Shown in pieces: positions 16,495 to 23,451 of a DNA stretch of 64,000 nt. The notes beneath the pieces are model-generated. The model made no database searches. It saw nothing but the letters and a program-made list of their open reading frames with translations, and was not told the origin of the DNA. Positions within the stretch are counted from its first letter, which is position 1. The number at the start of each line of letters is the position of its first letter. The position numbers and the translations under genes were made by a program. Origin of the DNA: Gammaproteobacteria bacterium (GTDB taxonomy: Bacteria > Pseudomonadota > Gammaproteobacteria > S012-40); contig WFPC01000018.1 of the NCBI GenBank assembly GCA_015487785.1, positions 1-64,000 on the forward strand. Reading direction: 5' to 3'.

Positions 16495-16990
16495 CGGTTT
16501 TCTGTCTGTTCTGTTGCTGGTAAACCTTGCGGCCTGTGGCACGTTCACGCCCGAAGGGGCCTTGTCGGTGGGGGCTGTTGCGCCTTCCATACGTACCAAG
16601 AAGCTCGAGGATGTGGGTGGGGACATGTCCAAGCTCACCACCTACCGTTACCCCGATGAGCGCATGTACCAGTACTCCATCGATGAAGCCCTGGCCCTGG
16701 GCAAGCCTATTCTGGTGGAGTTTGCTACTCCGGGACATTGCACCGTGTGCGACAAGCAATTGCAAATGCTCAAGGCCATGATTTCCAAATACGGCTCGGA
16801 TGTCTTGTTCCTGCACATGGACCAATACAAGAATCCCGAGGCCTTCACGGCGTTCCAGGTCAAGGGTGACCCCTGGACATTTGTCATTGATGCCAATGGC
16901 AAGGTGGTGTTTCGCCAAGCGGGTCGCATGCTCTATGGCGAGCTGGACAATGTGATTAGCCAGGTGGTAGGCAAGAACGGTAATGGCTGA
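16475..16990 (+). CDS. Thioredoxin-fold lipoprotein
   Basis: The 171-residue protein has a lipoprotein signal with lipobox L-A-A-C (C21) and a thioredoxin fold from about residue 65. The redox motif is C-T-V-C (89-92) after V-E-F-A-T-P-G-H, followed by D-P-W-T-F-V-I-D-A-N-G-K containing the cis-proline region. TlpA/SCO-like proteins of this sort reduce haem-binding cysteines or deliver copper to CuB/CuA sites. The gene overlaps the oxidase-fragment gene by 20 nt. I infer a maturation role in this cluster. Confidence 0.82.
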   Translation: MKRKLTSGFLSVLLLVNLAACGTFTPEGALSVGAVAPSIRTKKLEDVGGDMSKLTTYRYPDERMYQYSIDEALALGKPILVEFATPGHCTVCDKQLQMLKAMISKYGSDVLFLHMDQYKNPEAFTAFQVKGDPWTFVIDANGKVVFRQAGRMLYGELDNVISQVVGKNGNG

Positions 16991-17438
16991 AGGACGCAGC
17001 TATACCCTCGTGCAAGACAGGCGGGGGATGTATTGGGATCTGCTTCTCTATATACCGACCTTGATCGCGTTGACGTCGGTGGCGATCCAGTTGTGGTACA
17101 GTGGCAACCAGAATCTGACTTATCTGCTGGTTTTTTTGACCACTTTCATTTTCTTGATCGCGTTCAATCGAATCGCAAAAACACGCCTGATGCTCCTGCC
17201 CAGCGCGGCTGTTGCTTTTTCCGTGAGCAGGCAAGGGGTTAGTTTGCGCCTGCGCAATGGTGACGAGATCACCCTGGCCAAGGATGTGCGTTTTTTCTCC
17301 GATATGGCCGGCAAGAGTTTTGGGTTGTCTGGCGTGGATCTGTCGGGCAAGCGCCAGCAATTCGTCTTTCACAAGGGGCAATTCGAGAGCGAGGCGCTCT
17401 TCAACGATGCAAAATCGGCCCTGCGCATTTTCAAGTAA
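16983..17438 (+). CDS. Two-TM protein with C-terminal beta domain
   Basis: The 151-residue protein overlaps the thioredoxin-fold gene by 8 nt. It has two TM helices (about 17-39 and 44-64) followed by a beta-rich soluble part (about 70-150) with alternating hydrophobic strands, PH-like in outline. There is no haem motif. This resembles small membrane assembly factors found with oxidases, but I recognise no family. It ends the block that starts at 15329. Confidence 0.65.
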   Translation: MAEGRSYTLVQDRRGMYWDLLLYIPTLIALTSVAIQLWYSGNQNLTYLLVFLTTFIFLIAFNRIAKTRLMLLPSAAVAFSVSRQGVSLRLRNGDEITLAKDVRFFSDMAGKSFGLSGVDLSGKRQQFVFHKGQFESEALFNDAKSALRIFK

Positions 17439-17443
17439 CCGAC

Positions 17444-17659
17444 CTATTGGCGGCGACGGCGAACAATATCCCAGCCCAAAAAAGCCAGTCCAATGGCCCA
17501 GACCGCGGTCACGCCAATCTGAATCTTGGTTTCCGTTTCTTCTTCTACCAGGCCGCCAATGAACATGTGTGGCAAATAAGAGATCAACAGCAGGGAGCCT
17601 GCGGCGATCAACAGGTAAACCAGGCCTTCCCGAAGGGTGAGCGGGTCTCGCGGTTTCAT
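17444..17659 (-). CDS. Small two-TM membrane protein (71 aa)
   Basis: The 71-residue protein is the only minus-strand gene inside the cluster and converges on the gene ending at 17438. Helices lie at about 12-36 and 46-63, joined by an acidic E-E-E-T-E-T-K loop, with a basic R-R-R-R tail. ATG 17659 has no strong ribosome binding site. The family is unknown and its link to the oxidase is uncertain. Confidence 0.5.
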   Translation of the reverse strand: MKPRDPLTLREGLVYLLIAAGSLLLISYLPHMFIGGLVEEETETKIQIGVTAVWAIGLAFLGWDIVRRRRQ

Positions 17660-17978
17660 TTGGATGCCTCCATTGTCGAGTGTTGTCGGAAGTGATTATG
17701 CCGGCTCTTGTGGCGCGGCTCAAATACGCGGCTTGGTATTTCCCACGGTAGCGCTATCTTTATATAAACGCTTGGTTATTGGTGTATTTTCGGTATTTTT
17801 TGAGGGCTATTTGGCGAGTGGCTAGCCAATCGAGCGATTCGAAGAAAGATTTGTGAGTTTGTTCTTGACGATGGGTTTTGCCTGTGTCAGGATTTCCTAG
17901 TTTCTTTATATAAGTAGAAACTTTTCCGCATGCCGGTTGTCCCGGCTGCCGGAAATCAACTCGCTTCGGAGGGTGGAA
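17660..17978. other. AT-rich intergenic region before the oxidase core
   Basis: This 319-base gap separates the divergent 71-residue gene from the catalytic block. It is visibly richer in A+T than its surroundings. I see TTGACG near 17865 and a T-rich stretch with TTATATAAG near 17905, which may hold the promoter of the catalytic block, but no standard -35/-10 pair at 17 bp. No gene or terminator is evident. Confidence 0.4.
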
Positions 17979-18269
17979 ATGCAAAATAAACTAACGATAG
18001 GGAAAACCTGGGCTGTTTTGCTGGTTGCGGCATTCACCACAGGAATGGGTAACGGCAGTGTGTTTGGCGCGGCCGTGATGTGTGCTGTGGGGCGTGGTCC
18101 CTATGAGAGCTGGGGCGGCTGGGGCGCTGAAGCCTTCAGTCCTTCCACATTCTCTGGATTTATCGACGTCATGATGATCGTGTTTGGTATTGCCTTCGCC
18201 ATCATCGTCGGTGCGGCCATGTCCAAGCACGGTGAAATTGAAGCGCAGCGGGACAACACTGGCTGGTAA
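17979..18269 (+). CDS. Small two-TM protein heading the catalytic block
   Basis: The 96-residue protein starts at ATG 17979 behind CGGAGGGTGG. The first helix (about 10-37, Gly/Ala-rich) ends in a signal-like stretch, followed by a loop with W-G-G-W-G and a second helix (about 58-80). The tail is polar (S-K-H-G-E-I-E-A-Q-R-D). It stands first in the run that contains the oxidase core, so it may be an accessory subunit. No family was recognised. Confidence 0.6.
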   Translation: MQNKLTIGKTWAVLLVAAFTTGMGNGSVFGAAVMCAVGRGPYESWGGWGAEAFSPSTFSGFIDVMMIVFGIAFAIIVGAAMSKHGEIEAQRDNTGW

Positions 18270-18310
18270 GTCGGTACGGCTGTTGAGAAGACACACTAAA
18301 GGGGGTTCAT

Positions 18311-18403
18311 ATGTTAGCGACTTTCGCGGGAGCGTGTGGGATTCTGCTAGCTTTTTCAAGCATGTGGTTTTCTTGGTATCTGCTGAATAAAATGGAAGAA
18401 TGA
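18311..18403 (+). CDS. Thirty-residue single-TM protein before the oxidase subunit I
   Basis: The gene starts at ATG 18311 behind AAAGGGGG. It encodes 30 residues that form one helix (about 4-26, with C9, W19, W22 and Y23) and a short N-K-M-E-E tail. It sits 48 nt before the catalytic subunit. Its size matches known CcoM-type subunits, but no sequence relationship can be claimed. It has the same length as the gene at 14283. Confidence 0.6.
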   Translation: MLATFAGACGILLAFSSMWFSWYLLNKMEE

Positions 18404-18451
18404 TTCTTTACTGAATCTGGGGATTTGTAATTAATTGGGAGGTGAGATTTC

Positions 18452-19861
18452 ATGCTGCTGAAATATCTCTTTGCCAAAAATGATGAGATTCCGCCGGGAT
18501 CGGCAACGATCTTTTTCGGTTTTTCATCCATTTTTTGGTTTGTTGTTGGTACGGGTTTGGGTTCTTTCAATGCCGCCAAGCTGGCGTTTCCCGACTGGGT
18601 AACCGGTACGGAAATGTTCGCTTTCGGTCACATGCGTCAGGTGCACGTTCTGGCCGTAATCCTGGGCTGGATCTCCATGGCCTTCGGTATGACCATGATG
18701 TACATGACGCCGGCGCTGGGTAACACCAAGCTGTGGTCGGAGAAGCTGGGTCTGTGGACGGTGTTCCTGTGGAATATCGGTCTGAGCCTGGGTCTGCTGC
18801 TGCTGTGGTTGGGTTTTACTTCCGGTCGTGAGTACAACGATCTGATCTGGCCCATCGACCTGGTGGTGATCTGTGGTGTGTTGCTGCCGTTGGGCATCAA
18901 CGTATGGATGACTATTGCGCATCGTAAGACACAAGGTATCTATATCACCAACTGGTTCTTCGGTGCCTGTATTTTCATGGTGATCGTGGTGTTTGTCGTG
19001 GGTCAGTCGCCCGAGCTGTTCGGTCTGACCGGGTTGACCGAGGCATACCTCACCTTCTGGTTCGCGCACAACGTGTTGGGCTTGTGGATCACTCCGGTTG
19101 CCGCGGCCATCGCCTACTACACCATTCCGAAGCTGACCGGTAATCCGCTGTATTCACACCGGATTGCACACCTGCACTTCTGGGCCATCATCGCTTTCTA
19201 CTCGACGCCGGCTTCTCACCACCTGATGTCAGCTCCGCTGCCCGAGTGGTTGAAGTCCTTTGCCTCTGTGGAAGGTGTGTTGATCCTCATTCCGGCAATT
19301 GCCTTCGTGGCCAACATCCTGCTGACCATGAAGGGCAAGTGGAGCATGTTCGTCGAGAACGTGGAAACCAAGTTCTCCATCACTGGCGTGTTGCTGGCCA
19401 TTCCCCTGAATATGCAGGGTGGCTTCCAGCAGACTCGCGCGATCAACTGGTATGTGCATGGCACGGGCTGGATCGTGGCTCACGCTCACCTGGCTCTGCT
19501 GGGGATGTCGAGCTTCCTGGAGGCGGCAGCTGTATATTTCGGTCTGCAGCAAATGCTGCGCCGCAAGCTGTACTCCCTGACGCTGGCCAACCTGCACTAC
19601 TGGTTCTTCCTCGTTGGTTTCTGCATCTACTGGATCTCCATGACCATCGCCGGCCTGATCCAGGGCGCTGGCAAGATCTACGAGGTTCCGTACATCGACG
19701 TGGTCGTTGCCGAGCACCCCTACATGATCGCCCGCTGGGTGGGTGGTACCATGGTGTTCACCGGTAACGTCGTATGGCTCTACAACATGTGGATGACTGC
19801 CCGCGAAGGTACCCTGGTACCGGCTGGCAAGTACGCCCACGAGTTGGCTTACGAGCGGTAA
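18452..19861 (+). CDS. cbb3-related haem-copper oxidase catalytic subunit (CcoN-like)
   Basis: This 469-residue, 12-TM protein is the core of the cluster. Using CcoN of P. stutzeri as recalled, its ligands align with an offset of one over most of the length: H65 (haem b, in R-x-x-H), H206, H256 and H257 (CuB), Y250 (the tyrosine cross-linked to a CuB histidine in cbb3), and H344 and H346 (haems b3 and b). The tyrosine argues for O2 reduction. Three usual cbb3 residues differ: the helix glutamate (E323) is Q322, and the K-pathway Tyr and Ser (Y237, S240) are H236 and A239. A GGGAGGTGAG site precedes the ATG. A CcoO-like gene follows. Confidence 0.88.
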   Translation: MLLKYLFAKNDEIPPGSATIFFGFSSIFWFVVGTGLGSFNAAKLAFPDWVTGTEMFAFGHMRQVHVLAVILGWISMAFGMTMMYMTPALGNTKLWSEKLGLWTVFLWNIGLSLGLLLLWLGFTSGREYNDLIWPIDLVVICGVLLPLGINVWMTIAHRKTQGIYITNWFFGACIFMVIVVFVVGQSPELFGLTGLTEAYLTFWFAHNVLGLWITPVAAAIAYYTIPKLTGNPLYSHRIAHLHFWAIIAFYSTPASHHLMSAPLPEWLKSFASVEGVLILIPAIAFVANILLTMKGKWSMFVENVETKFSITGVLLAIPLNMQGGFQQTRAINWYVHGTGWIVAHAHLALLGMSSFLEAAAVYFGLQQMLRRKLYSLTLANLHYWFFLVGFCIYWISMTIAGLIQGAGKIYEVPYIDVVVAEHPYMIARWVGGTMVFTGNVVWLYNMWMTAREGTLVPAGKYAHELAYER

Positions 19862-19951
19862 GAGTCGACGGAATAAAGCAAATAACGTTGTAAATGCCTG
19901 GGCCTCCGCTGGGGGCCCAGGTGCTCCAAAAATTAGGGAGGAGGAATCACA

Positions 19952-20908
19952 GTGGGCTTCAGACAATACAAATTTGGTGCGGCCGGTGTCGGTCTGATGC
20001 TTGGCTTTTCCATGTGCATCACGCTGTTTGGTCCGAGTAACGATTTCCGCTCAGGGGTTTCCACCTGGGTGGGGCTGGACAAGCAGTTGTCACTGGGCCG
20101 AGTCATCGGATTCAGCTACGAAGATCCGACCGTTTCGGGTGATGGCAAGCCGGTCACCGTTATCCTGGACAAGGATCCCAAGACGGGTGAGGCCATCGAT
20201 CCGCCTCAGCGCTTCTATGTCTACAAGGCAGGAACCAAGTTCTCTCCGGGTGTGAATCACCCCGAGTTGCTGGGTCCTGGTGTCGAAGACCTGAGCCTGA
20301 GCATTGGCAAGATCAAGGCTGCCGACGTGTCGTCCGGTGCCGTGTTCACCGTTTCCAAGGGTGAGTTCAACGGCGAGGAAATCGACTACATCGAGAACGT
20401 GACCGCCACTCGTGGCTGGTCACCCGAGGAAACGCTGCGAGCTGCCGGTGACGAAAACAGCCGTTATGTGGGCAAGGGCAAGACCATCTACATCTCGGAA
20501 GGTTGCTGGTGGTGTCATACCCTGCTGCCCGAGCAGACACAAGACTGGCAGGTGTTCGGTGCGCCGCCTTTCTTGGGCGACTTCAATGGGGAGATGCCCA
20601 CCGCGTTTGGGTCCGACCGCAAGGCACCCGACCTGCTTCACGTAGCGGCGCGCAACTCTTCGCGTGAGTGGATGGAGATGCACTTTTTCAATCCGCGTCT
20701 GGTACAGCCTAACTCCATCATGCCTCGCTTCGACTATCTGTGGGGCAAGACGGATGCGGATGGCAACACCATCGACTACGCGAAGTGGCGTGCAGAGTAC
20801 ATGGCCTATCTGAATGGTGAGTCTATCTATCCGCCGGAAGTACCGAAGCCTGCGCCCGATTCAGAGGTCAGGGCTTTGATCGACTGGATTCTCACGAGCT
20901 TGAAATAA
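19952..20908 (+). CDS. CcoO-like monohaem cytochrome c with extra domain
   Basis: The 318-residue protein starts at GTG 19952 behind GGGAGGAGG. An N-terminal TM helix (about 8-27) is followed by some 140 residues of beta-rich sequence absent from ordinary CcoO. Then comes the CcoO haem domain: Y-I-S-E-G-C-W-W-C-H (C185, C188, H189), A-P-D-L-L-H-V-A-A-R, F-N-P-R-L-V-Q-P-N-S-I-M-P with M257 as the likely axial ligand. Typical CcoO is near 200 residues. It should pass electrons to the subunit encoded upstream. No CcoP is found next to it. Confidence 0.87.
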   Translation: MGFRQYKFGAAGVGLMLGFSMCITLFGPSNDFRSGVSTWVGLDKQLSLGRVIGFSYEDPTVSGDGKPVTVILDKDPKTGEAIDPPQRFYVYKAGTKFSPGVNHPELLGPGVEDLSLSIGKIKAADVSSGAVFTVSKGEFNGEEIDYIENVTATRGWSPEETLRAAGDENSRYVGKGKTIYISEGCWWCHTLLPEQTQDWQVFGAPPFLGDFNGEMPTAFGSDRKAPDLLHVAARNSSREWMEMHFFNPRLVQPNSIMPRFDYLWGKTDADGNTIDYAKWRAEYMAYLNGESIYPPEVPKPAPDSEVRALIDWILTSLK

Positions 20909-20923
20909 GAGGGGGTATAAGAA

Positions 20924-21562
20924 ATGGGATTCAAATTTGATCAGCCTCTTTACTCGCTCTCCGACGAGCAAGAGCAGAAGGAAATTCTGGCTTTGTGGGA
21001 ATCGGAGAAGCACGGTGGTCTGTGGGAAGGCAACAATCGTCTGCCTTTCCCGCTGACCTTCCTGATCGCATTGGTTATCCTGACGGCATTCATGATTACC
21101 ATGCCGATCTGGGGTCAGCGTCCAACGGCTCAGGATTTCGCCAATCACGTCAAGCTGATGGATTCGCCTGAAGTCCAGCGTTTGGCCACCCCGGAAGAGA
21201 AGATGAAGTATGTGGCCAATGCGGCTTACCAGATGGCGGACAATCGCACCAAGGGCAACCTTGAGCGTCACCCCATCACCTGGGACGATCTGCTGAATAT
21301 CGCTCCACAGATCAAGGAAATCCAGGCGGGCAAGGGTAAGTATCCGCTGGACAACTATACTGTGCTGGGTGATCGCATCGTATTGGCCAATTTCGAGGGT
21401 AACATGCGTCCCGATGGTCTGCGCGAGCGTAAACAGCCGTGGTGGGATATCGGGTTTACCATCGACGTGTTCTACGTGAGTTACTTCATTCTCACTGTGT
21501 TTCTGATCGTCAAGCGCCTGCCGCACTTCTCGCGCAAGCCTGATATGTCGAAAGCAAGTTAA
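20924..21562 (+). CDS. Oxidase-cluster membrane protein, unknown family (212 aa)
   Basis: The protein begins 15 nt after the CcoO-like stop, behind AGAGGGGG. It has a cytoplasmic N-terminus (1-40), a TM helix (about 43-64), a helical periplasmic domain of about 110 residues and a second TM helix (about 178-198) ending in a basic tail. There is no haem motif. Its place between the cytochrome and a 48-residue protein suggests a structural subunit taking the CcoP position, but the sequence does not resemble CcoP. Confidence 0.7.
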   Translation: MGFKFDQPLYSLSDEQEQKEILALWESEKHGGLWEGNNRLPFPLTFLIALVILTAFMITMPIWGQRPTAQDFANHVKLMDSPEVQRLATPEEKMKYVANAAYQMADNRTKGNLERHPITWDDLLNIAPQIKEIQAGKGKYPLDNYTVLGDRIVLANFEGNMRPDGLRERKQPWWDIGFTIDVFYVSYFILTVFLIVKRLPHFSRKPDMSKAS

Positions 21563-21574
21563 GGGAGATGTGAA

Positions 21575-21721
21575 ATGATCGATATCGACAATGGCCCATT
21601 GGTATTTGCAGTCATCATCTTTTTCGTCTTCCTGCTGCCGGCGCTCTATGGAATGCTGTTCGTGGATGCGTTCTGGAAGAAGCATCAGCAAGAGTCGACC
21701 GATGACGACGTATTCAACTAA
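21575..21721 (+). CDS. Small single-TM protein (48 aa), CcoQ-like in shape
   Basis: ATG 21575 is preceded by AAGGGAGATGTGAA. The 48-residue product has one strongly hydrophobic helix (about 9-32) and an acidic C-terminus with E-S-T-D-D-D. It is the last gene before a clear terminator. The CcoQ subunit of cbb3 oxidases has a similar size and topology; the likeness is in shape only. Confidence 0.68.
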   Translation: MIDIDNGPLVFAVIIFFVFLLPALYGMLFVDAFWKKHQQESTDDDVFN

Positions 21722-21743
21722 AACAAAGCTGTATTGACTCGAA

Positions 21744-21770
21744 AGCCGCTCTCAGGAGCGGCTTTTTTTT
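21744..21770 (+). terminator. Rho-independent terminator
   Basis: AGCCGCTC / GAGCGGCT forms an 8-bp stem with a TCAG loop, followed by eight T residues. It ends the catalytic block of the oxidase cluster. Confidence 0.93.
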
Positions 21771-21831
21771 AGGCAAGAAAAGCCCAAATCAATTAAAATG
21801 CTGATCCTGCTTCGAGATTTCCGAGGGATGG

Positions 21832-22176
21832 ATGGTGACTCTTCAACTTTATGATGTGTTCGTGCATTTGTTCGACTTAATGGATGGCATAACTTTTTTT
21901 CATGGTCTTGTTGCCGAGGCGGAGGATTCCGGCAAATATGTTTTTGGAATTGATATGAGTATTGAGGGTCTAAGATCCAAACAATACAGTTACTATATTT
22001 TCGGGTTCCTGATTCTTTCAATAATACTTTTCTCCTACATTATTTATTTGTATTTGCCCAAGGGAGGAAAGTCACTCAAAAAAGGTGAAAAAGTCATGTT
22101 TGGAGCCCTGGTTTTGGGGGTGATCGCGGCCATTATCATTGGCTGGATCCAGTTGATCGAAGGATATCTACTTTAA
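21832..22176 (+). CDS. Two-TM protein of the second oxidase block
   Basis: The 114-residue protein starts at ATG 21832 behind GAGGG. The first 50 residues are amphipathic; helices follow at about 56-76 and 90-112, with a basic K-G-G-K-S-L-K-K-G-E-K loop between them. The family is unknown. It opens a tightly packed block (21832-25173) that lacks terminators. The base composition at its start is AT-rich. Confidence 0.6.
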   Translation: MVTLQLYDVFVHLFDLMDGITFFHGLVAEAEDSGKYVFGIDMSIEGLRSKQYSYYIFGFLILSIILFSYIIYLYLPKGGKSLKKGEKVMFGALVLGVIAAIIIGWIQLIEGYLL

Positions 22177-22186
22177 AGGTGTGACA

Positions 22187-22462
22187 ATGGCGGAATTTTT
22201 TCAAAATCTACCGGATGGCTGGACCATCTATCTTTGGCTGATTGTTGCGGCCATGATCTTGATCGCGGCAGGTTTCATGCTGCGCTGGGCGGCCAAGAAC
22301 AACCAATTCGATGAAGACATCAAATATGTGGTGTTCGATGAGACGGACAAGGACAAGATGACCGAGGAAGAATTCAAGAAATACCAGGAAGTGATCGAGG
22401 AGCAGAAAAAGGCGCGTGAGGCAGCCCTGCGGGAGAAAGCGAAGCGACATGCGGAGAGGTGA
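22187..22462 (+). CDS. CcoS-like oxidase assembly protein, extended
   Basis: The 91-residue protein has one TM helix (about 14-34) followed by W-A-A-K-N-N-Q-F-D-E-D and V-F-D-E-T-D, closely matching CcoS, whose signature is W-A-V-x-S-G-Q-F-D-D-L. CcoS inserts cofactors into the cbb3 catalytic subunit, probably copper or haem. Ordinary CcoS stops soon after that motif. Here a charged helix of about 40 residues (55-91) continues. ATG 22187 has AAAGGTG upstream. It overlaps the next gene by 14 nt. Confidence 0.65.
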   Translation: MAEFFQNLPDGWTIYLWLIVAAMILIAAGFMLRWAAKNNQFDEDIKYVVFDETDKDKMTEEEFKKYQEVIEEQKKAREAALREKAKRHAER

Positions 22463-22946
22463 GAAAGGCATCGTCGTGGCGATGGTGATCTCAGTCGCCG
22501 TATTGGGTGGTTATCGCTGGTATAAGAATGCACAGGATACCGAAGAAGACCCCGGGATTCCCTTCTATTCAACCGCAAGTCCGGAGTTGACATCGAAGGC
22601 GGCGAAAATCATGCACCGGGAGAACTGCAAGGATTGCCACAGCTTATGGGGTACCAAGGACTTCACCCAGGCGGTGCCGGCGCCGTCCCTGGACGGCATC
22701 GGCCGATTTCGCAGCGAGGAGTGGTTGTACAAATATTTCTCGGCCGAAGTGCCACAAGATATTTTGCCAACGCGGCTGAAGCCGCAATACCGCATGCCTT
22801 CCATGGCGCACCTGTCCGAGGAAGAGCGGCGGGTGTTGGCCAAATATATGGCCAGTCTCCAGGTGGAGGACTGGTATTTCGAAGAAACCAAAAAAGCACG
22901 CTACGAGAAGTTGACAGGGAAGCCTTATCCTGGCGATGAACAATAA
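22449..22946 (+). CDS. Membrane-anchored monohaem cytochrome c
   Basis: The 165-residue protein has an N-terminal TM anchor (about 7-23) and one haem site, C-K-D-C-H at 60-64. L-D-G-I-G-R-F-R-S-E-E-W in the haem domain matches the cytochrome at 15329, and R-M-P-S-M supplies the likely axial methionine. It overlaps the CcoS-like gene by 14 nt and the next gene by 11 nt. It should work on the periplasmic face as an electron donor or bound subunit. Confidence 0.87.
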   Translation: MRRGEKGIVVAMVISVAVLGGYRWYKNAQDTEEDPGIPFYSTASPELTSKAAKIMHRENCKDCHSLWGTKDFTQAVPAPSLDGIGRFRSEEWLYKYFSAEVPQDILPTRLKPQYRMPSMAHLSEEERRVLAKYMASLQVEDWYFEETKKARYEKLTGKPYPGDEQ

Positions 22947-23436
22947 TCCATTGAAATTCAAATTAATCGAGCTGAGCTGGGCTACCATGGCGCTCGCCGC
23001 GGCGTCGGTGGTGATTTTTGTGGGCAATCAGGTGCTGGATGTGTCCATGGATATTTTCTATGGTGTGAGTACCTTCAATCCGCGCTGGATTACCAACTTG
23101 TTTCTCGTGCCCTTCATTGCGGGAATCGTGGTTTCCCTGATCTATGGTCTGGGCGGAAAAATCATCGCCCATTTGGCGCCCCTGCCCGTGATGTTGTTCA
23201 ATTATCTCTCCCTGGACAAGGCCCTGTTGCCGGAAGGCGTGGTGCAACTGCCGATCTATTATTGGCTGCTGGTCGTCATCGTGGCCATGGAGTTTGCGGG
23301 TATTGGAGGTGTGGTCGGTGAGATTTTGATCAAGAAAACCTATGGGCGGCGGCCCAAGGAAGCCATTCATGTGCGTTACCAGCGTGGCATCAAGGAGCGC
23401 CTGGGTGGTCCTGCCGGGCAGTCAGACACGGAATAG
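22936..23436 (+). CDS. Four-TM membrane protein, unknown family
   Basis: The 166-residue protein has helices at about 14-34, 53-72, 78-92 and 108-130, and a basic C-terminus (Y-G-R-R-P-K-E, R-Y-Q-R-G-I-K-E-R). It has no conserved histidine pair, so haem binding is not suggested. It overlaps the monohaem cytochrome by 11 nt; the pairing of a cytochrome with a four-TM protein repeats the arrangement at 15329/15958. The family is not recognised. Confidence 0.65.
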   Translation: MNNNPLKFKLIELSWATMALAAASVVIFVGNQVLDVSMDIFYGVSTFNPRWITNLFLVPFIAGIVVSLIYGLGGKIIAHLAPLPVMLFNYLSLDKALLPEGVVQLPIYYWLLVVIVAMEFAGIGGVVGEILIKKTYGRRPKEAIHVRYQRGIKERLGGPAGQSDTE

Positions 23437-23451
23437 ACGAGCAGTAGGGGA

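Noticed and set aside
18452-19861. Catalytic subunit read as a cNOR-type nitric oxide reductase
   Set aside because: Y250 and the CuB histidines match oxidases, and the NorB glutamates are not seen. NO reduction remains possible but is not indicated by ligands.
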